DNA of 64,000 nucleotides from Cervus elaphus. Its lineage: Eukaryota > Chordata > Mammalia > Artiodactyla > Cervidae. Below the pieces are notes generated by a model. The model saw nothing but the letters and a program-made list of their open reading frames with translations, had not been told where the DNA came from and searched no databases. The position numbers were made by a program, and so were the translations under genes. Where the stretch lies: NCBI RefSeq assembly GCF_910594005.1, contig NC_057826.1, positions 79,217,163 through 79,281,162 of the forward strand. Direction: 5' to 3'. Below are positions 44,542 to 55,118 of this stretch, in pieces. Positions within the stretch are counted from its first letter, which is position 1; every line of letters starts with the position of its first letter.

Positions 44542-45255
44542 AGAAGTTTTTTTATTATTTAAATTTTAACGATCACTATACAGCACAGGATTGGTTGCAG
44601 TGACTCTAATTTTAATGTATCTGAAAACATTGTTCTCCCACATTTCGATTGTTTCACCTAATGAACATACTAACATAAAATTTTGTCTTCTGATAATTCG
44701 CACTAGAGACAGTTTCAAACATTTCCTTGAAAGTCTTTGTTCACCTGCCCTTGGATTGGAGTGCGTGACTTGCCATTGTGGTTTCGATGGTGTGTGTTCA
44801 GTTACACATGTCGAGTTACCGATGCTGGTGATGGACTTACATTTAATCCTGCTCCTTAAATCTAGGATGACAGCAATTATTTCCTGAAAATTTACAAAGT
44901 CATCTGCCTTTTCAGTAAGAGCAAAGAGGGTTATGATCTGTTGTCCATTTGTTTTAAGGCTTTAGTACTTAAGCTGATGTTTCTTGGTAGTAGGCATATA
45001 CATTTTCTTTATGATAGGAGGACTCGTTTCTTCTGTCTACTGTTGATATAATTTCTGTGACTATAATTTTGGAAAAGAAAGGATGAGTGGAGGAAGTGAG
45101 AGGGGAGGGAAAGTAGGAGGGAAACTCACACTATTGGATCTACTTTCCTAATTGTCTGCTTTAGAGGTGATATTGGTAAAGATGTGGATGGTCCATGCCA
45201 CACCACGGTTGTTTATCCATGGCCTGAGAAGAACCAATAGGAAGCTGGCAAAAAT
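44542..45255. other. Unassigned sequence
   Basis: About 0.7 kb. A 98-codon plus-strand frame (44591-44887) has no recognised domain. Confidence 0.4.
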
Positions 45256-45266
45256 ATGCCAATTTA

Positions 45267-45436
45267 GGGACTTCCCTGGTGGTCCAGTTGCTAAGACCCT
45301 ACTCTCCCAAAGCAAGGGGCCTAAGTTCCCTCCCTGGTCGGGGAACTAGATCCCACATGCTATAACTAAGAGTTTGCATGCTGCACCTGAGACTCAGTGT
45401 GGCCAAATAAATAAATAAAAATAAATATTTTTTAAA
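45267..45436 (+). mobile_element. CHR-2-type SINE
   Basis: Sense copy: 'ggacttccctggtggtccag', 'ccctggtcggggaactagat', 'caaataaataaataaaaat' tail. Perfect 11-bp target duplication 'atgccaattta' at 45256-45266 and 45437-45447. Confidence 0.94.
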
Positions 45437-45559
45437 ATGCCAATTTATAGCTGAGTTGAAAGGCATAGAAAACAGACATCCTTGGAGTGAGTGTAAATAG
45501 TGGATATTGTGGTATCTGAGCAAAGAGCCTCGACATTACCATCAGCTTGACTGGAGTTT

Positions 45560-46230
45560 AGGCAGGCTTCTTCCTGACTCCAAGCCCTCACCTCCCTCTT
45601 AGATTGTTTCATTTTCAAAAAATTGTAAATTCTCTGCCCCTTTGGAATGTAAATCTTTTTGAAAGCATCTTGCCAGTTTCACAACCCAGGGATATCTTTC
45701 TCTAGGATCAGGGAGCCATTCCTTTGAAATATAAACATCAAGAGAGACAGCACCCCTATTTCCCAGTTTCTGTGGGAGCCTAATTTTGATGGGTGCCTTG
45801 CTCCAAGTTGGAAAACTACCTGCTGTCATGAAGAGGCAATGAAGCTTATTTTCCTTTTGGGTAATGCCAGTTAACAAACCCAGACGGCCTAGAACACTCC
45901 CACCCCAGTTCTTAAGAACACTCCTGCCCTCCAGACTGAGCTGTGGACTCCAGCCTCTGTTGCAATGAAAGTGAAAAGTGAAAGTCACTCAGTCATGTCC
46001 AACTCTTTGCGACCCCATGGACTATACAACCCATGGAATTCTCCAGGCCAGAATACTGGAGTGGGTATCCTAGCCTTCCCCTTCTCCAGGGGATCTTCCC
46101 AACCCAGAAATCAAACTGCGGTCTCCTGCATTGCTCTGTTGCAATAACCTTGAACAAAGTCTTCTTTGTCCCTTTGACTTTGTCGAGGAAAATTTTCCTT
46201 TGACTCAGTCAGGGGCTAGCCTGGGGAAAA
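45560..46230 (+). repeat. Possible ERV LTR, split by a SINE
   Basis: 'ctgcccctttggaatgtaaa', 'cagtttcacaacccagg' and, after the SINE, 'aaccttgaacaaagtcttct' look like U3 and R/U5 parts of a gammaretrovirus-type LTR. The polyadenylation signal is degraded. Tentative. Confidence 0.35.
45967..46133 (-). mobile_element. Bov-tA SINE, head-truncated, with target duplication
   Basis: 'actcagtcatgtccaactct' to 'cggtctcctgcattg' on the reverse strand. The tRNA-like head (about 45 bp) is missing although the 12-bp duplication 'ctctgttgcaat' is intact at 45955-45966 and 46134-46145. So the truncation happened at insertion. Confidence 0.92.
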
Positions 46231-46555
46231 AAAAACTAACTGTAAGTCAGAAAGCTGGATCAAGTTCCTCTCTCCGCTCCTAATTCTAGGAAATGTGGGC
46301 AAAGAACTTTTTACTCTCCTGAGCTTGATATCTTTAAAATTTAGAGATTTTAAAGATAAACTCCAAGATTTCTTCCGTATGTGGGTGTACAGCAATGTAC
46401 TATCAGTTAGGGCTCTCTTGCTAAAGAAGAAGCCCTTCTGTATTCCAAGGAGAAAAGAGTTAGAAACTTAGGCAATGATTTGAAGATTTGGAGAAAGAGT
46501 ATGGAAACTGTGACTGGTTCATGAAATCAGGAATGGGTAGATCCTAGCAAAACTG
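46231..46555. other. Unassigned sequence
   Basis: About 0.3 kb, nothing recognised. Confidence 0.35.
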
Positions 46556-47105
46556 CTGACAACAGTCCCAGCTGTCTGCAACACCAAGGCAGTTGACTCT
46601 CAGGAGGGGGCCAGAAGCCGCAGCAAATCATATGTCTATCAGACATCCAAAGCGTCTGCTTACAACTGTAAGGTACAGTTCCGGCGAGGCAGAAAAGGAA
46701 AGACGACCTCAACAGAAGTAGGTTACCTTTATTCAGGCAAGGAGGGGCGACAGTCGGCCTAATGACCAGGCTGAGCGCCGAAAGGGATCAGGGAGGCTTC
46801 ATACTTATAGGGAGGTTTGTGGAAGCGATAAGGGAAACGTCAATCAAGTGGGATATTTTGAGTATTCTTTTGTTGAGATGACACTTGTAGTTGGGCAGGG
46901 GGTGATAAGTCTTCTGGGCGGGTGTAGGGGGTGGTAGGTTTCCGGACAGGGGGTGATAAGTCCCAGATAGATGCAGCTGTCCTGGAGCATCAGGATGGAA
47001 CTAAAGTTATGCTTTGTTTTCTCCGAAGTTAGATGATTCAGCAAGGGGCCTTTGAGACTGTTGTTCTCTTTTCTAGGCCCAAAAGACTCCTTCAACAACT
47101 ACCAA
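46556..47105 (-). repeat. ERV LTR, probably solo, antisense
   Basis: Read on the minus strand, a polyadenylation signal AATAAA lies in 'gcctgaataaaggtaacc' (46725-46742), preceded by a 'ccctataagtatgaagcc'-type promoter-like stretch and followed by a short R/U5. The G-rich direct repeats 'ggggtgataagt' (46900 and 46949) lie in U3. Ends near 46556 and 47105 are approximate. The family is not named. Confidence 0.5.
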
Positions 47106-47905
47106 CAGAGACACTAACCTTTCTGCCTTCCAAATGTCCTGTGAGCACCTTTAATTGGCAGTCTCTAACCCAATACAGAAATGTGATACTGGGAACTGGA
47201 GCTCCAGACTTCCCTGCGGTGCAGACAATGGAGAAAGTGGTGTGGATGACATCGAATTGACAAAGATGATCTGGTACAAGCAAATTAAGCTGAACACCTC
47301 ATCAAGGGTGGAAGGCACACAGATGCCATCCAAGCCTTTGACTCCTCCTGTATTAGCACAGAACCTCATGGACACTCCTGGCAGAATCCCTAGAGCAAAT
47401 GAAGCCTGGGCAGATATAGTGGCTTAATAATTCAGCCATCTTCCCTTTCTTTCTCAAATGTCAAGCTGCCTGGAAGTCTCAGATATGGATCTGACACACA
47501 TATCTCCCAGGTGACACAGGCTATCTTTGCTCAGCCTAGCAGTGCCCTCAAGCATAACGAGACTCTTCAAGCCCAGGCCCAAGAGAGTAAGGCCCAAGAA
47601 GAGGAAGGAGTTTCCTCTTACCAGGTCTAAGTCCTCCCTGGGGCAGCCCTTTGTAGGGTCCAGAGCCTCCCTGATAACTGACATGAATACCCAAGGCCAC
47701 ATGCTTTCAATGACACCGGAAGGGTACAGTCTGAACATATGGCCTCTCAGGACAGGGTAAAAAAAATGTGCACTGTGCAAAAAAATGACCATTCACTGTA
47801 TAAGACAAGTATACACAGTAGCAGGGGGGTCATTTTGTTACACTCTCAGATGTCTAATGGGAGAGATGAATGACAGTATCATAAGTACAGGAGAGAAAGG
47901 AGATT
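47106..47905. other. Unassigned island with open frames
   Basis: About 0.65 kb of non-repeat-looking sequence between an LTR and an L1. It holds plus-strand frames of 90 codons (47155-47427) and 77 codons (47527-47760, with a basic 'RPKRVRPKKRKE' run), and a 112-codon minus-strand frame (47792-47454). None has a domain I recognise. It could be ERV-derived, a decayed gene copy, or chance. Confidence 0.35.
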
Positions 47906-47918
47906 TAGAGGAGGAAGG

Positions 47919-48973
47919 AGTGGAAAGGGAACCCTCTTACACTGTTGGTGGGAATGTAAATTGGTGCAGCCACTATGAAAAACTGTATGGAGCTTCCTTA
48001 AAAAACTAAAAATAGAACTACCATATGATCCAGCAATCCTACTCTAGGGCATATACCCAAACAAAACTGTAACTCAAAAAGATACATGCACTTCTATGTT
48101 CATAGCATAACTATTTACAATAGCCAAGACATGGAAACAAATGTCCATTGACAGATGAATGGATAAACTATATATACATATATACTCATGTGCTCAGTCA
48201 CTAAAGTCTTGTCTGACTCTTTGTGACTCCCTGGACTGTAGCCCACCAGGCTCCTCTGTCCATGAGATTTCCCAAGCAGGAATACTGGGGTAGAATGCAT
48301 TTCTTCCTCCAGGGGATCTTCCTGACCCAGGGATCAAACCCGCATTTCCTGCATTGGCAGGCAGATTCTTTACCACTGAGCCACCTGGGAAGCCTTATAA
48401 ATAATATAGTAAATATATATAATGGAATATTACTCAGCCATCAAAAAGAATGAAATAATGCCCTTTGCAGCAACATGAATAAATTTAGAGATTATCATAC
48501 TAAGTGAAGTAGGTCAGGAAGAGAAAGACAAATACCATATGATATCATTTACATGTGGAATCCAGAAGATGATACAACTTAACATATCTACAAAACAAAA
48601 ACAGACTCACAGATATAGAGAACAGACTGTGGTTGCCAAGGGGGAGAGAGGATGGGAGAGGGGAGGAGTGGGAGTTTGGGATTAGCAGAGGCAAACTATT
48701 ATATAGAGGATGGGTAAACAACAAGGTCTTACTCTATAGCACAGGGAACTATAATCAATATCCTATGATAAATCATAATGGAAAAGAACATACATGTATA
48801 TCTGAGTCAATTTGCTGTACAGAAGAAATTAATACAACATTGTAAATCAGCTATGGAAAATGGTATGGAGCTTCTTTTAAAAAATAAAAAAAAGAACTAC
48901 CATATGATCCAGCAATTCTACTCCTGGATGTATACCAGAGACAAAACTAAAATCAATAAAATTTTTTAAAAAA
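47919..48973 (+). mobile_element. L1 3' end insertion with an extra ORF2 piece
   Basis: 5'-truncated artiodactyl L1: ORF2 end ('gttggtgggaatgtaaattg', 'tactcagccatcaaaaagaa') and 3' UTR ('gggattagcagaggcaaact', 'aacattgtaaatcagct'). After the normal end (about 48852) a second ORF2 C-terminal segment follows ('aactaccatatgatccagca') and then the A-rich tail. A 13-bp duplication 'tagaggaggaagg' flanks the whole at 47906-47918 and 48974-48986. A Bov-tA (48187-48395) interrupts it. Confidence 0.88.
48187..48395 (-). mobile_element. Bov-tA SINE inside an L1
   Basis: 'tgtgctcagtcactaaagtc', 'ggactgtagcccaccaggct' and 'gagccacctgggaagcc' on the reverse strand. Full length. Confidence 0.9.
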
Positions 48974-48986
48974 TAGAGGAGGAAGG

Positions 48987-49335
48987 TGATTTCAGCTGTA
49001 CACGCTGAGTTTAAGCTGTCTGCAAGACAGGCAGGAGAGGAAACCAAATGGCCCTGGAACCAGGATTCTGTGTATTCTCTCACAGTGAATACACAGCAAA
49101 ATCGCCCCAGCCCTTCCAGAGGCCCTATTGTTCCTCCAGACCTTTCACACCCTCAGGGAGCCCCCTGCAGACCCATCTCCTCTCCACCAGGATCTTCCCT
49201 CCGTCCTTTTGTCCTATCAACCATTACTGTTAACAAACGCACAGTCCATTTTCTAGCTCTGGGATACTGAGTGTGGTAACTTGATCATCAAAGAGCTGTC
49301 ACTTGATAAATATTTGTTGAGTGGAATTGAATCAA
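48987..49335 (+). repeat. Possible L2 3' end near 49300
   Basis: Only the end, 'tgataaatatttgttgagtg' (about 49302), resembles the L2/MIR tail. The rest of the interval is not recognised. Confidence 0.3.
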
Positions 49336-50794
49336 ACTGATGGGAAAGGCTAAAATTGTTTCAATTATTTTACCTGAAGCTGTTTCCACATCAGATTGGA
49401 GGAGAAATCGGTCAGGGCCAGACTGAGCCAAAAGCAAGAAGAGACCATTTATATCTAGAGTCCTGGCCCCATACCCTTAAAATTCTTTTTGGTACTGCTA
49501 CCTCCAAATCCACCAGCTAACAAATGCCAATCCCCTGGCTGTGAAGAACCCAGGTGACAGGAGGGCACTGTGGTCAACCAGAGTTGGCATTCTGGTTTAG
49601 AAGGAAGCAACTCACTCCTTCCTCTCTCCCTGCCTTACCCCCTGGCCTGGCTGGGCTTTCCCCATGGCAGAGACAAAACGTGGTGAGTTACCTTGGCCTT
49701 CTGCTTTCCTTTGACTCTGGCTAGAAGGCTATGCCTATAGTGCTGGTCATGAATACACCCAACAGAGAAGATCCTGCCTAGTCCTTGTTTCCAATGAAGG
49801 AAGGCAAAGCTCTGAGGCCTGAGCTAGACTGACCCTGGCTGGGCTGAGCTCCTCTTGGAGCTGGCCTGGCTTTTGGGGGTGCAGAAGCACTGACCATCTG
49901 GCCCCTGCCTCTTCTGGGGAGTTGAAACTCACAGGACAGAACTGAGCCGCGCAGAGCCTGAAAGCTGCAACTATATGTTATGTTAAGGGTCCAACCCCAC
50001 TCCATCACCGATTAGAGTGCTGTGTCTCAGTGGGTTCCTGAGAAATCAAAATTCAAGGCAAACTTTAGAGGCTATGACACTTCATTGTGGGTCCAGACTT
50101 CAAAACTAAAAGACAAAGGGCAGTGAGTGGCAGAAGGAGGGCAAGGAGATTCAGAGAGGCCTCCTACAGAGCTGTCCACAGCCTCACCAGAAACACACAA
50201 GCTGCTCAGTCATGCATGATGTCTGGGAGAGGCTTCGGAGAATCACAGTTGCCTCGCAAGAACCTGGCAGGGACTGAAAGAGCAGGAGCCTTCCCTGTTA
50301 GCTCCTTCCTCTCTCCTCTTACTCACACCCTTGGAGAGTGAGCTCTCCTATACTTCCTGCTTTGTTATCCACTGCTGGGGAAGCCTCAGGTCTAATAAAG
50401 TCAGGCTGCTTTTCTAGAATCCTTGTGGTCATAGAATATGGGAGAAAGAGCAACACAGACTTACTTCTCTTTGTCTTCACCATATATTTTTTTAAACTGG
50501 GCATCATCCAAAAAAGAGGATTTGTGCAGTTTGGGAGTTTAGTTGTGATGACTTAAGAGTCTTGGCCAGTGTCTAAAACTCGCTACAGTATTTCTCAAGA
50601 ACTTCAAATCAGTTTTCAGAAACAGGAGAATATTAAGAATTTATTACTTTTAAAACAATTTGATATTTTAAAATAATACGCATTCAGTTTTTTTTTTAGT
50701 GCACAAAAGAAGTCTAAATAAGACAACCACAAAGGCCAGTGAATTGGATACTTTTTCTCAGCTCCCTCCCCCACTCTTTAAAAACTTTTTATTT
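49336..50794. other. Unassigned sequence, 1.5 kb
   Basis: No repeat or exon was identified. GC content is raised at 49600-50000. Frames of 60-84 codons on both strands have no known domain. No splice-bounded exon was recognised. Confidence 0.4.
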
Positions 50795-50935
50795 AAAAAA
50801 AAAAAACAAAACTTTTTATTTTGTATTGGGGTATATTCAATAAACAATATTTGTGGTAGTTTCAGGTGAACAGCAAAGGGATTCAGCCACATATATACAT
50901 GTGTCTATTCTCCCCCAAACTCCCCCCCATCCAGG
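50795..50935 (-). repeat. L1 3' end, antisense
   Basis: 'tattttgtattggggtatat', 'gtagtttcaggtgaacagca' and 'gggattcagccacatatata' are the reversed artiodactyl L1 3' UTR, preceded by a T-rich (reversed poly-A) stretch. Confidence 0.6.
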
Positions 50936-51954
50936 CTGTCATATTCAGCTCCCCTTCTACTCCATTGCTGCAGCAATAAACGTCACGCAGATGTAAACTT
51001 CCTCAGTGCACTGAGTTTCTCTTGCTCTCTTTCCAGTGTGTCTCTAATGCAGGGCCATGGAACTCACGGGTGGTCTGAAAATGTAAGGGGGTTAACAAGT
51101 CTTGGGACAACCCCTGACCAATGGGGGAGGGAGTTGGTGGACAACTGATCCCCCTCCCAACCTTTGCGTGGAGAATCCAAGGTGCACTCTATAGGGCTTC
51201 TCAGAGGATGCCAGTGGCTTGAGTCCCAGTCTCCAGCAGTGATGAAAAACTGGAAAACACACCTTTGCATTGGCTTTCCCTTCCTCTTTGGCTTACTTTC
51301 CCCACTACCTTCTTCCTTCTCCTGAGAGTATCCTCCAAAAATTGCCTACTTGCAACCCTGTGTTGGGCTTCTACTTTTGGGGGGAATTGGAGGGGGGAGG
51401 CTAGAGGAGTTGGTACCAGAAATAATCAAAAGGAGACCGTAGAGTAGGATCCTGGATCTGAATCACTCTCTGCTCAGATGCAAGTCAGGAAGCTTCCTTG
51501 CTTGACAACATGGAGCAGGTATGACCCCCGTCATGCCATAGCATCCCAAGATTCCTAAGATGGAGATGCAGTGTAGGGTAAAGATCAAGCGTTGGGATAC
51601 GAGGTTGCTAAGGCACTTGAGCAATATGAGGGCAGTGATGAGTGTAAAGACTGAGGGTTTGCTGGCTTATTAACTACTTTATAAGCCTTAAAGAAAGAAA
51701 ATAACAAGCCCAGCTCAGTCATAAATAACAAAAGTCACTCTGTGAGTTCCAGAAAGATCCAGCCATTTTATTATTTAGATTAACTGCCTGAACTCTGTAA
51801 AATGTTAAGAGTTTGAAATCTCTGCCCTGGAGTCTCCCTGGGGGCCATGCTTCTCCCATCCAAGGAGAGGCAAAGACTGCCTTTTTTTTTTTTTCCCCAC
51901 TTACAGTCAGCATTATAGACTGAGGGAATGGGACAAAACAAGGATATTAGTGGT
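50936..51954 (+). repeat. Possible LTR edge with PBS-like site, otherwise unassigned
   Basis: 'ttgggcttctacttttgggg' (51363) followed by 'gagttggtaccagaa' (51407-51421) resembles the end of an ERVL-type LTR and a primer-binding site for tRNA-Leu. The supporting sequence is short, and the rest (51430-51954) is not recognised. A T13 run lies at 51881-51893. Confidence 0.3.
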
Positions 51955-52060
51955 GACCTTTCACTTCATTTTGCAGATGAAGAAACTGATGAGTAGGAAG
52001 TCATAGAACATAGTCAAGGTCACACTCTGGGTGGCAGCGAAACCAGAAGAGAGTTTAACC
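51955..52060 (-). repeat. MIR SINE, antisense
   Basis: 'tgcagatgaagaaactgatg', 'agtcaaggtcacactctgg' and 'gcgaaaccagaa' follow the reversed MIR core. Confidence 0.65.
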
Positions 52061-53351
52061 CTTTGTTGTCTGAGTGCATAGCATTTTCCTTAGTGCACCC
52101 ACCACATTTCTGAGGCCAGGGAAGGAGGGGAGGTAAGGAAACCTTTCTCATTTCTCCCTTTAGCAGTTACATTGACTTGACATCTGCTGTGCCCCAGTAC
52201 AAAACTGTCTCTCTTGACAAATCTGGGTGTCTATAAACTACCAGTGTATGGCCCACTATTGGGTAATCAAGCAATTATTTTTTAATGTAACCCAGGGATC
52301 ACACTTCCCTTAGGATGAGTCTCCCTGAATCCCTATCCTGCTTACTCATAGAGAACCCCATTTTTTAAACCAAGATTTCTTGATGTTTCTGGATATCTTC
52401 AAGATAACCTTGCTGCTTAAAGATGCAACAATTCCATCCAAACTGTCCCTGCCTCCCCGCCCCCTTGCCTTGGTCAGGACAGCTACTCATTTCTACCAAA
52501 GGATAGTCTTTTCATCTCATCACTAGTTCTCCACACATGCAGAAAAATTTCCCCACAAACCACTTTCTTTGAAGTCTGGACACAGATATATTCCTATATT
52601 TCCCAGACATAGCATTTCACAAAATTTTGCTTCAGCCTTATATAATAATAGGACCAAGTCACACTGCAGAAAAGAAAATATGTAACAAGTAACTAGTTGC
52701 ATCCGCTCCTAGATTGCCCAGATTATGATCATCCATAGGAGATTACCCGTTAACCAGGACTCGCCTTTGCTCCCCCCTACAACTTGCAGCAAAGTTGCAG
52801 GGGCTAGAGATGGGCCATTGGCCATTTCTGTACCTGGGAACATATTTCCGGTGAAACAAAGAAAATCTAAGTTTAAGGCCAGCTTTCCACCAAGTATAAT
52901 GATTTACAGAGATGCCAAATCTACATACAATGAAAACAAATCATTGCATTATTTCCACAGCAGTTTGTTTCTTTCCTATCCACTCCAGAGTAGTATTTTG
53001 GTTTGATTTGGCATAACCAAAGGGCCCTTGAAATATTTTCAGAGTCAATAAAGCAAGGGGCCTGCTCCCCAAAGATGAATTTGAACCTTCACCTTTGATG
53101 AAACAAAACTTACTGGCATTGTAAATGAATGTGACTGAGAAGTCTTCGTCAATCTACTACTCAGGCTCCTGCATGGAGGTTATGAACATTTATTTTCTAC
53201 TGCAAGGATGTCTGGAGTTGATGGCTTGAACCATGTTCTTAACATCCTGTGCTTTCAGTATTTGGATGTGTATTACATAAGGATTCTCTCTAGTTGCAGA
53301 ATGTCCTAGAGTTAGTCTCAGGGCAAGGATGCTGATATCAATGTCATTGCC
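52061..53351. other. Unassigned sequence, 1.3 kb
   Basis: No repeat or gene was recognised. Frames 52725-53006 (plus, 93 codons) and 53381-53190 (minus) have no known domain. Confidence 0.4.
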
Positions 53352-53462
53352 TGTGCTCTGCAACGAGAGAAGCCACCACAACCAGAGAGTAGTCCCTGCT
53401 CACTGCAGCTAGCGAAGGCCGTCAGAAAGAAACAAAGAGCCAGCACAGCCAAAAACTAGTAA
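53352..53462 (+). mobile_element. CHR-2-related SINE, 3' half only
   Basis: 'tgctctgcaacgagagaagc', 'cactgcagctagcgaaggc' and 'cagcacagccaaaaactag' match the second half of the longer CHR-2-like SINE at 56542-56798. The tRNA head is absent. Confidence 0.7.
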
Positions 53463-53466
53463 ATAG

Positions 53467-53606
53467 TAAAGGTCCCCTGGAGGAGGAAATGGCAACCCAC
53501 TCCAGTATTCTTGCCTGAAAAACCCACAGACAAAGGAGCCTGGTGGGCTACAGTCCATGGGGGTTGCAAAGAGTCAGATACTACTGAGCAACTAACCACA
53601 CAGCAT
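53467..53606 (+). mobile_element. Bov-tA SINE, 3' part
   Basis: 'ggtcccctggaggaggaaat', 'ggagcctggtgggctacagt' and 'gatactactgagcaactaac'. The head half is missing. It directly follows the CHR-2 half element. An A14/(AAG)n run follows at 53626-53653. Confidence 0.85.
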
Positions 53607-53625
53607 GTATTTTAAAAAGACTTTC

Positions 53626-53653
53626 AAAAAAAAAAAAAAGAAGAAGAAGAAGT
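53626..53653. repeat. A14 and (AAG)n run
   Basis: A-run followed by 'aagaagaagaagaag'. It lies just after the Bov-tA part at 53467-53606 and may be what is left of a retroposon tail. Confidence 0.85.
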
Positions 53654-53689
53654 AGAAAACAGGCCTGCTTAACAACAAACCATGCAACA

Positions 53690-54440
53690 GAAGCAAGAGA
53701 TATGCCCAAAACAATAAAATAATGGGAGAATGAGATCCACATCCTGCCCAGTGGTATATGTTAATGATTCCTAGGACATGTTCTTCTACAGCATTAAAAA
53801 CAAAACTATAAGGATAAAGTGACCTTATACTGAAACCTGAGATGATTTACCATATCTTAGCATATAGTACCACCCTTCAGCTCAATTGAATAGCACTTGT
53901 GACAGTCTTGGCTTGACCATGAGGGACAAGAAAACTCCCCCACTTGATGTGAAGGAGGAGCTGATGATGGAAATTTGACATCTGTTCAAGAATGAGGAAG
54001 AAGGCCTTCTTCCTCTTCCCATTTTTCCTTTGATTGTCAGTGCTTTAGTCTCTAAATTGTGTTTGACTTTTGCAACCCCAGGATTGTAGCCCACTAGGCT
54101 CTTCTGTCCATGGGATTTCCCAAACACATATACTGGAGTGTGTTGCCATTTCCTTCTCCAGGGGATCTTTCTGACCCAGGAATCGAACCCAGGTCTCCTG
54201 CATTGCAGGCAGATTCTTCACCAACTGAGCTATGAGGGAATCCCATTTCCTTTGATTATAAAAACATAACCCACCACTGAAAAAAGAAAAAAAAAAATAA
54301 CCCAGTAATTTCTCATTGCAGCACTCGCTTGCCTGTCAACTTGCATCTCTCACAAGCGTCCTATATTAATAAACTCCTTCCTTACTCATCACTGCCTCTC
54401 CCTGAATTTTTTTCTGTGCTGAAACAGAAGAACCTATGCT
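53690..54440 (+). repeat. ERV1-type LTR, split by Bov-tA
   Basis: The R/U5 part is clear: 'gcttgcctgtcaacttgcat', 'ctcacaagcgtcctatatta' with polyadenylation signal AATAAA (54367-54372), then 'ttactcatcactgcctctcc'. U3 lies upstream (53690-54023 and 54258-54300). It resembles bovine ERV1 LTRs. No internal region is adjacent; the left limit is approximate. Confidence 0.6.
54036..54245 (-). mobile_element. Bov-tA SINE inside the LTR
   Basis: 'gtcagtgctttagtctctaa' to 'gagctatgagggaatccca' on the reverse strand. Perfect 12-bp target duplication 'tttcctttgatt' at 54024-54035 and 54246-54257. Confidence 0.94.
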
Positions 54441-54666
54441 CTGTGTGTGTGCGTGCTCAGTCTCTTCAGCCGTGTCCGACTCTTTGCAACCCCATGGACT
54501 GTAGCCCGCCAGGTTCCTCTGTCCATGAGATTATCCAGGCAAGAGTACTGGAGTGGGTTGCCATTTCCTCCTCCAGGGAATCTTCCCCACCCAGGAATCG
54601 AGCCCAGGTCTCCTGTATCTCCTGCATTGGCAGGTGGGTTCTTTACCACTGAGCTATCAGGGAAGC
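54441..54666 (-). mobile_element. Bov-tA SINE with (TG)n tail
   Basis: 'tgtgtgtgtgcgtgctcagt', 'ggactgtagcccgccaggtt' and 'gagctatcagggaagcc' on the reverse strand. It contains an extra 'tgtatctcctgcattgg' spacer seen in some subgroups. Confidence 0.9.
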
Positions 54667-54934
54667 CAACCTAATTTCTAGGAAGTTCAAAAAAGAATTC
54701 TGTGGTTTCAGCATCACCTTAGGGAGGATGCTAATGAGGGAGAAGGAGAGATGGAGCTGGGAGACAGGGCACCTGGCACTTCTGTGGGCTGACGGAATGC
54801 CAGCAAAGTTGCTACGCATCAATTCTGGGAAATCCCTTTGATTTAACTTGTAAAAATTTTACCATGGGACAAGATCCTGACACCTTACAAATTCTTTTTG
54901 CTTTCTTTTTAAGAGAAAAAAGATGTGGAGGGAA

Positions 54935-55118
54935 AAAGGCAGAGTGGGAAGTTGTTATCTAAAGGGCACAGAGTTTCAGTCAGGGAAGATGAAAAAGTTT
55001 GATGGTGGTGATGGTTACACAAAAATGTCAATGGACTTAATGTCAAAGAAGTGTACACTTAAAAATGGTTACAGTGGTAAATGTTATGTTATGTATATTT
55101 TACCACAATAAAAAATTT
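54935..55118 (+). repeat. L1 3' end (older family)
   Basis: 'gatggtggtgatggttacac', 'tgtacacttaaaaatggtta' and 'tattttaccacaataaaaaa' are the 3' tail of an older L1 family. The ~270 bp before it are not recognised. Confidence 0.65.
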
